In this document: one piece after another, positions 57,057 through 64,000 of the stretch
How the letters are laid out: every line of letters starts with the position of its first letter
Position numbering within the stretch: the first letter of the stretch is position 1
Assembly: GCF_035222375.1 (NCBI RefSeq)
Contig: NC_085887.1
Span: 1,029,501 to 1,093,500, forward strand
Direction: 5' to 3'
Source of the DNA: Podospora pseudocomata
Taxonomy: Eukaryota; Ascomycota; Sordariomycetes; Sordariales; Podosporaceae
Length of the DNA stretch: 64,000 nt
Made by a program: the position numbers and the translations under genes
Notes under the pieces: model-generated
Database searches by the model: none
Seen by the model: only the letters and a program-made list of their open reading frames with translations
Told to the model about the DNA's origin: nothing

Positions 57057-58295
57057 TTATTCCTCCTTCCCCCCCTCGGGCTCCAAAATAATATTATCAA
57101 TCAACCTCACCGCCGGCCCCCCACTGTGCCCCAAATCCTCCCCCTCCCTCGCCTTCTCAACAGGCAACATCTTGATCGCCCCACTCAAAATCCCCCCCCT
57201 CGCCGGATCAACCTCCTCAATCTCCTCCATAGTATCCGGATCCGCCAGCGAGATGTAATCAACCTCAAACCTCACCCTCTCCTCCACCCCCTTCCCCTCC
57301 TCCTCCCTCTTCACCCCCTCCACCACCCCCTCCGCAGCCCTCAGAATCCCCCCCCTCTTCCTCTCCCCCCTTTTATACTCGCCCTCCGCCGCTTTCAACG
57401 CCCGATAGAGCACCGTCGCCTTTTGTCTCCTCCTCTCCCCAAGATAAACATTCCTCGAACTCAACGCCAACCCATCCTTTTCATCCCGTTCCGTCCTCCC
57501 AACCACAACCTCGATCGGCATCATAAAATCCCTCACCAACCTTTTTATGACGACCGTCTGCTGCACATCCTTCTGCCCGAAATATACCCTCTCCGGCTGC
57601 ACAACATTGAACAGCTTCATGCACACCGTCGCGACCCCCCTGAAGAAAGTCGGCCTCGTCCTCCCCTCCAGCAGCTCGCCCACCGGCGTGATGGTGACAA
57701 AACTGCCCTTGCTGTCGACCTCCTGACCGGGAAATCCACCGGGGTACATCTCTTTTGTGCTCGGGGCAAACACCGCAGAGATACGGCCTAGGTTATCACC
57801 GTCGTCGGCGAGTTCCCTGTCGAGTTTCACTAACTGAGCCACGTCGCTGTCCCAGGTCTGCGGGTACGAGTCCAAGTCTTCGGATATGCCGAACTGGGCG
57901 GGGTTGACGTAGATTGATACCACGACGTGGTGGTTTTCTCTTGCGGCTCGACGGATGAGGGAGAGGTGGCCTGAGTGGAGGGCGCCCATCGTGGGCACGA
58001 GGGCGACGGTGCGGTGGTCGAGGAGGTGGGGGCGGCGCCAGAGGCGGACGGAGGAGGTGGTGCGGAGGAGGCGGACGGGGGAGGAGGGGAGTTTTTCCAG
58101 GCCTCCTTTTGAGGAGGAGGAGGAACACGACGAGGCCATGGTGCGGGAAGTGACTTTCGGGATGACGGTACAGGATCGGAAGACGGCGCGTGAGGTTGTC
58201 GTCGGGAAGGTCTTGGAAAAAGCGGTGGTGATGATGGCGGGGCGGAGGAGGACTGTGTGCCGGATTAGGGCGGCGGCGTTTGCTGTGGGAGGCAT
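57057..58295 (-). CDS. pan6: Pantoate-beta-alanine ligase (pantothenate synthetase)
   Basis: A 412-aa intronless protein from the ATG at 58295. The ATP-binding PTMGALHSGH (residues 101-110, the HIGH-like motif of this nucleotidyltransferase family) is followed by SIYVNPAQFG, RPTFFRGVATVCMKLFNVV, YFGQKDVQQTVVIKRLVRDF and the KMSKS-like segment GLALSSRNVYL. The enzyme condenses pantoate and beta-alanine with ATP to give pantothenate, the coenzyme A precursor. The protein is longer than the yeast enzyme (309 aa): there is a 75-90-residue Ser/Arg-rich N-terminal extension, which could be a mitochondrial targeting signal, or translation may start downstream at one of several in-frame Met, and there are charged insertions near the C-end. 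A TATA-like box (TATAAGTT, 58403..58410 on minus) lies about 110 bp upstream. It is tail-to-tail with the secreted protein gene. Confidence 0.92.
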   Translation of the reverse strand: MPPTANAAALIRHTVLLRPAIITTAFSKTFPTTTSRAVFRSCTVIPKVTSRTMASSCSSSSSKGGLEKLPSSPVRLLRTTSSVRLWRRPHLLDHRTVALVPTMGALHSGHLSLIRRAARENHHVVVSIYVNPAQFGISEDLDSYPQTWDSDVAQLVKLDRELADDGDNLGRISAVFAPSTKEMYPGGFPGQEVDSKGSFVTITPVGELLEGRTRPTFFRGVATVCMKLFNVVQPERVYFGQKDVQQTVVIKRLVRDFMMPIEVVVGRTERDEKDGLALSSRNVYLGERRRQKATVLYRALKAAEGEYKRGERKRGGILRAAEGVVEGVKREEEGKGVEERVRFEVDYISLADPDTMEEIEEVDPARGGILSGAIKMLPVEKAREGEDLGHSGGPAVRLIDNIILEPEGGKEE

Positions 58296-58774
58296 TGAAC
58301 CGGTGAGAGTTGCGGGATTGGAAGGTGAGGGGACAGGGAAGGAAGGGAAAGAAAAAAGCGCAATCTGACTGCCATTGCGCAGCGCGATTCCGAGGCGGAG
58401 TCAACTTATAAGAGAGGGAGGGCAATGTTCGTGATGGTTTCTGCCGCGGATTTCTGAGGACGGCGCGCGGGCGGGACATGGGATGGGTCCGCTGGAGAGG
58501 AAGGGGGGGGGGCTTGGCAGGGGTAGGGTTGGGGGGTTTATTTTTTTAATACAGAAAAGAGCCGTTAGTATGGGGCAAAATGGCGCCTATTCTGTACAGA
58601 GCCCCTGAATTCACTGCTCCAAAGTCACAAAGCAAGGCGTAGTTAGAAGATACAATAGCACGTCGGCTGGATGGGAAAACTGTGATGACAGACAACGATA
58701 CATTTAACCCTCCAACAATAACAACTATACAATGGGTATCAACGCCTATTCCCTTCCGTCCCAAATCCCTCCAT
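58296..58774. other. Spacer: pan6 promoter and 3' end of transcription factor gene
   Basis: No coding sequence. The left part holds the pan6 leader, the TATA-like box and a C/G-run region near 58500-58510; the right part should contain the regulator's 3' untranslated region. Confidence 0.5.
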
Positions 58775-61490
58775 TCAAACGCCCCAAGAATGAACCCCCC
58801 TCCTCTCCTCCCTCCCTGCCCCCTCACCCGACGAACTCCCAACCTCGCCTCCATTAGGCCTCACATACCAGTTCTGATAAGGGTGCTCCCGATCCCTAAA
58901 ATCCGCCCCCTTCGACAAAGGGTTCGTCATCTTGGACGACGACCCCCCCATGGGCGGGCCCCCCGGCCCCCTCAAAAACGAATCCCCTATCCTCCCCACC
59001 CCCATCCCAACCCCCATCGTCACAGCCGGCAGCCCAGGCAGCGTCACCACCTGCCCTCCAAACGTCGTCGGCATCACATCCTTCACCTCCCACCCCTTCC
59101 TCAGCTCAGCCACCACCCCACCCAACCTCCACCCCGTCGACTTTTCAATCCTGCCCAATATCCCCAGCACCTCGTCCCTTTCCTGGGAACTATCCAACAC
59201 GGCCCCCGCCACGGCCAGCCCCCTAATCGCCACGCTCCCTACCCCCTTATCCCCCACCGCACTGGTGCTCACAATCCCGCAAACCTGTCGGCCGTGGTGC
59301 TTTTGGAGCGACCTGTTCTCCTCCGTGTCCCCCTTGTGAAGCGGGTTCGTCTGCGCGAGCAAAACCATGCAGACGTGGTAGAACAGCCGTCCTATAATCG
59401 CCGGCCTGCTCATCAACCACACGTTCGGAAACGCCGAGCGGGACGACGGGCCGGTGACATACCCCGAGGGACGCATGCTCCTCGGACAGCGGTGATTCCA
59501 CGCGTCCAGCAAAGATTTCAGTCTGGTCCACTCGGCGAAGCGGCCCTGGAGCCTGACCTGCTCGTCGTGGGGGGTGGGCTCGTGATGTCGATGGTGATGA
59601 CCGGGGTTGTGGAATTGGCTTGGGTGAAGGACGGGGATGGTTGGGGAGGAGGAGGCGCGGAAGTTGATCACTTTGGCGAGTATGTAGATTATTCTTTGGG
59701 CCCAGAGCTCCTCGTCCCCCGACGAGGCCTGGGCGGCCGGGCCGGAAAAGGAAGGGAGGTCGTCCCCGCGGTCGGGTTCCGAAGAGGCTATCACGCTTCC
59801 GTTGCCGGAGCTGCTTCCTACGATCCAGGTTGTGAATTCTAGGTCCATGCCCCAGTCGTCGGGCTCCCAGGAGGTGGTCCAGTTGAAGGAGAGGCACGAC
59901 AAGACCTCGAGTCCGACGTTGAGCCAGAAGCAAGCTCGGGCGAGGCTGGAGGCGGAGCCGGCGCTGTAGTTGTTTTCTCGGATCAGCGCACGGGCGCCGC
60001 GGATGTGTTCGAGGCGTTGCTGGCGCTGCTGGGCGGTGGATCGCTCGTCTGGGAGCTTGGACGGTTCTGTCTCGTTCATGATGTCGTAGACGTTAAGCAC
60101 GACGGCGGTGATGCAGCATTCGTCCGTGTTGCGGTCGGGGTTCTGGAGCGACCGGAGGAGGAGGGAGGTGGAGGTGTCGTGGTAGACCCTCGCCCTGTCG
60201 CTCTCGGCGGCTCGGGAGGCTGGGGGAGACATGAGGGAGTGCTGCTTGACACCGCAGGCGAGGATGGCATTCAGGAGCATCGTCGACTTGAAGGCGAGCG
60301 ATGGCACAACAGTGGAGAAGTGTTTGTCTTTGTCAAACACGTCCATCCAGACGGCCACGTCGTTGATGAAGACCTGCATGCAGTTGATCTCGTGTTCGGT
60401 GCTCAGGTAATCGCGCTCGCTCGTCGGGCTCTCGTCGCCGTTTTCGCTACAGGGCGTCATCGGGCCATCGCCATCGTTTTCTGGGTTCTGAGCATTGGAT
60501 CCTTCAGGGATCAAAGAGGATGTCACGCTGGAGACATCGCTGTCTCTTCTTTGCTGTACCGGGTAGACTGGCCGGTGTTGCTGTAGCAAGTCTTCAAGCG
60601 CAAATGGGTGGTGGTGTGGTTGCGGCGGCTGCGGGGGGTTTGGCACAAAAGGCTCGGTGTTCCTCACGGGCAAATGTGCCTGTACTTGACCATGGCCTCC
60701 GTTCAAATGGACCGGCTCTTGGTGGGTTGGTGGTTCGATTGTTATGGGGTAATATGGCGCACGAGATGCTTCCGGGACACTGCTCAGACCTTTTGCGGCC
60801 TCGAAAGCAGAGGGATTCCCAGACGGAAGTGCGCCGCTGCCCTGCACATCTGCCGAAGCTTTTCTAGGCCGGGTGATGGGTGGAAAGTCGTCGATGGGCG
60901 AGACACCCAGGTCCTCATCCGGAGCGTCGCTGTAGGATTCTAGCCCACCCTTATACCCGGATGCTATCTCTCGGGAATCGTCTTGAAACGTCACTATGAA
61001 GGCTATGTCAGTCAAAGGAGGCAAATAGGTGGTGATGTTGGATCGCTATACCCAGCCAGTCTTTGCCTCGAGGAACGGTGCGAGGTGGTCCTTTGACCTG
61101 CTGATTCGTCTCTGCAAAGTTGAGCCGTACTCCTCGTTTGCACTGGCGGTTGCTCTTCAAGCAGTTGTTGCACACCGGTGCCCCCTCGTCGCACTTGACA
61201 TGTCTATCGCGGCAGGTAAAGCATCCGGTCCGTACGCGGCGAGCTTTGCTGGTCTGTACAAACCTCCTGGTGGGCCTCTTGACCTGTGCGTCAACAACAG
61301 TTGCTGTAGTGAGAGGGTTTAGGGAGCGGGCTCGCTTTGGCCGAGGAGGTGAGTTGTCTGGACTGCTAGACAGGGCCTCGGGGTGTGCTGGAGGGGTCAA
61401 GGAATGGGCTTCGGGATGGTAGTGCTGGTCGTCATGATAGTTGTGCTGCTGATGAATGTACAGGGTATGCAGATTGATGTTCGCCGTCAT
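58775..61490 (-). CDS. Zn(II)2Cys6 transcription factor
   Basis: From the ATG at 61490 the protein is about 885 aa, in two exons: 61490..61052 and 60993..58775. The 58-bp intron is GTATAG..TAG and joins KDWL to VTFQDDSRE. The binuclear zinc cluster (about residues 90-117) reads [20 protein letters not shown] and [17 protein letters not shown], with the canonical C-X2-C-X6-C-X6-C-X2-C-X6-C spacing. A basic stretch (RPKRARS) precedes it. A glutamine/histidine/proline-rich linker ([13 protein letters not shown]) follows, and a fungal regulator middle homology-like region is suggested by [20 protein letters not shown]-type blocks around 60390-60240. It is a likely nuclear DNA-binding regulator with unknown targets. 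Open, coding-like sequence continues about 79 codons upstream of the chosen ATG but begins at a non-ATG codon; an unseen first exon may add it. Confidence 0.9.
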
Positions 61491-64000
61491 CGGGACTGCC
61501 CCTGGGACGAAGGAAGCCGTGCCGCCGTTGAAGGTCGCCAGTCTTTCCGCCGTGTCTCGACCCCGAGACGAACAAACCTGAGGTAGGTTTTTGTAGGGGG
61601 AGTGGATAGTGCTATGCGGCGATCCGTCAGGCGAACGGGGACTTGGTGTTTTGCTGAGGCTGATATGCTGATTCCCGTTACCGGGGCTTCCGCTTTCCCG
61701 GTTGGCGTTGCCGAACTCCGAGGCCACTGATCGGTGGTCTTATCGATCTTCAGCCCTGCAAATCGACGACGACGGAAGCCGTATAGTAGGTAGTGGTAGA
61801 AGGGCCGGTCGTGAAGATAGTGCAACAGTCGTCCTATGTGTGCCTGTATGTCCCTGCTTCCAACGGAGCTGACCCTAGCTGTAGATCAATTGGAGCAAGA
61901 GTCAAGCCCTGGATGACAGTTCAAAGATGGGATGTCGTCGAGGTCGTTGACGGGAAGAAAGACAAGCCCCTTGCGCTTGCGAATGACAGGGGGAATCTAC
62001 CTGGGGCCTGGTGCGGCAACAGGTGACAGGGGTCGCCTCTAGCCTCTCTCGGGGAGGGTTACATCAAACAGGTACAAGGCGGGGGTCAACGCCTTCCAGG
62101 TCGGGGTTGACCTGGGCTTCGATGATGCCGTCACTGCCGATTTGACGATGTGACCGACGCGGGGGACTGGACGGGTTGATAGATGGTGTGCCAGTGAATG
62201 CTGAATGCTGCTTGCTTCCCAGCGGTCCCAAATTGAACCTGCAGTGGTAGATGGCGGCAGCACCCGTTCCTTTGCCATGGATGATTGGGGGGTTCGGGGG
62301 TTCAGGATGGCCCATGGGGCGTTGGACGGACAGAGACCCAGGCGATGGCTTGTGCATATGTAGGTAGGAGTACATATGTATGTAGGTAGGTGCATGTATA
62401 GGACACGCAGTCCCTTTATCGTCAACGCCATCTCTATTCATAGCTCTCCTCCTCTCCAGGCCATCGATGTTGCGCATACGCCACCAATACTCGAGATCTA
62501 CATAGCAAGGTAGCTGCTCAGCTCCCCGCTTGAACGTTGAAGCTGCTCTCCGATCTCTTGGGAAGAGGTCCTCGGCAGGCATCTCGCTTCCTCGGACTCT
62601 CTCTTTGTTCTCTCAAACCCAACAAACCCCAACCATGGAGTAAGGATCCAGCGTCGAGATTGGAAACTGATGACAGGGAACCGGAAGCGGGGTCATGTCG
62701 CGCTTAGGCTCCCGGTCCCCGCCCACCGGTTCTTTGTCAGGGGGGAGGGGCGGCATCGGCAAAACCTGCTGTTTGGGGGGCTTGGCTAGTGTCAATGTTG
62801 AAACCTCGAAAGCTTGGTTTGTTTCTTCAGTCGAGGTCCCAAGACCCTTTTCTTCATCAAGATGTCTCTGGATTTCATTGCTGGCGAGACCGGAGCTTGC
62901 TTACCTACCTAGGTAGACACGCACCGGACTTGGTCCGGATCAGAATCTGGTGAGACCGACACGCACACATTGATCAGATATCTACCAAGGACTGCTGAAG
63001 AACAGATGTTTCGACAAGCTTCCTAGTCGCATAAGAGAGTAAAAGCTTGGTATAGATCGGCAAAACCGCAATAGCCGCTGATGATCTGTCTCATCTTGAC
63101 AACCTGCCACCTCCAAGTGCGTACTCTGTATCAAGAACACAACAAAGAATATTTCCACCAAAAGTTCCCTCAGCTCTATCCCAACAGTCTGGGAAACCCG
63201 TGGCGAGCCTCTGGCTTCCCGTCCGTTTGCCGATTCCCGTCCCCAGTACCGTGCGACTGGCACGCCCCTTTCCCGAGAACAAAGAACAAAGTAAGACTTC
63301 GCCAGCAGAGCAGTACTCGAACACAATTGTTGTACAGAACAATTTTGAGTCGGTGAGTCCGCGCTCATCAATTAGTCTTTGTATGTACCACCTTGTAGCA
63401 TGCAGCCCAGGCCCCCTGGGCCCCTGGCGCGCCGTTTTGACCCTTCCCCGCCCGCCCGCTGTGCTTTTGCGGGGGGTGCGGGGGCGGTGAACGAGACGGA
63501 GTCCCGTGGAGTGAGATGATGGTTTAGATGAGGTCTCAGTTGCGCTGACCAGGTCTCCGGTGCTCGGGCGGGTGAGAGTGAGAGACCAGATGTGAGGATG
63601 TGTAAGGTAAGTAGGTACAGGGACAGCATCCCTTCAGATTCATTTTCGATATCTAGAACTCGACAAACAGTGCGGTGAGGGCACATGTGAAAGCCCCCAC
63701 TTTCGATCAGTTAAATCTCCGACGAGGCGTTGATCGCAGTGCCCACCAAGAAGGTTGTGGCAGACATGTCCAGGGACAATGTAGGTACTTTTTGACGTGC
63801 CAAGGACAGCTATCACGACGGTAAATCGGTTGAACAAGTACGTGGTGTGGTGGATGTCATCACGCTCATCGTCCAACGTGTGCAGGTTGGACAAAATAGG
63901 CGGTGTCGGTGGGGCGCGGTACCTCGGTGCCCTCATCAGATCCATCAGATAACAGAGCATCAAAGCATTGCACACTTCCCCGGCCCTCTTATGACATGGA
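61491..64000. other. Right-end spacer
   Basis: The left 240 bp may belong to the transcription factor gene (see that entry). A TAGGTAGG/ATGTATGT-rich stretch lies at 62345-62400 and TACCTACCTAGGTAG at 62900. No other gene, tRNA or repeat was supported; open frames near 62.1-63.7 kb have no motif or coding bias. Confidence 0.4.

Noticed and set aside
58682-59842. A 386-codon plus-strand frame antisense to the Zn2Cys6 gene
   Set aside because: It is proline- and histidine-rich shadow of the confirmed regulator gene and contains no motif.
1-64000. CRISPR arrays, bacterial operons, plasmid origins
   Set aside because: Introns, leaders and gene families are plainly fungal; no regularly spaced identical repeats with unique spacers occur.

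Overview
The window is nuclear DNA of a filamentous ascomycete, most likely a Sordariomycete and perhaps of the Sordariales. The evidence is short GT-AG introns (mostly 49-75 bp, several with CTAAC/CTGAC branch sites just upstream of the acceptor), GC-rich third codon positions, pyrimidine-rich leaders, long spacers and typical Pezizomycotina families (Zn2Cys6 regulator, DUF4419, LVIVD-repeat secreted protein, P450, F-box protein). The genus cannot be fixed from the sequence alone. I see no operon, CRISPR array, tRNA or rRNA.

Layout. 0-5.8 kb: a secreted LVIVD-repeat protein, a small secreted protein and a PIN-like membrane transporter. 7.1-11.6 kb: a cytochrome P450 and a steroid-reductase-like (DUF1295) membrane protein, with a weak proline-rich gene candidate beside them. 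13.4 kb: a 135-bp hAT-type MITE with a near-perfect 8-bp target duplication. 15-17.4 kb: a small secreted protein and a doubtful 67-aa gene. 18.2-19.9 kb: two adjacent decayed accessory genes, one of them an HELIH (HExxH) protein whose exon structure is still complete. 20-25.9 kb: an AT-rich motif tract, an M20 carboxypeptidase and an F-box protein. 26-33.7 kb: a gene-poor block with short coding-like islands and two tandem repeat arrays. 34-40 kb: a long coiled-coil protein and a secreted DUF4419 protein. 40-46.5 kb: relics of two unrecognised genes, a retroelement-derived fossil, and two small genes (52 aa and 144 aa). 47-50.9 kb: gene-poor. 51-61.5 kb: a dense housekeeping block with a PlsB/GNPAT-like acyltransferase, the RNase P/MRP subunit Pop4, a small secreted protein, pantoate-beta-alanine ligase and a Zn2Cys6 transcription factor. 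61.5-64 kb: no supported gene.

The genes look like an ordinary chromosomal arm in which conserved single-copy genes alternate with accessory, decaying segments. No biosynthetic cluster is evident: the P450 has no backbone enzyme beside it. The least explained parts are the decayed pair at 18.2-19.9 kb, the relic block at 41.7-45.5 kb and the island-bearing block at 26-33.2 kb. All family names come from recognising motifs in the translations; no database search was run.
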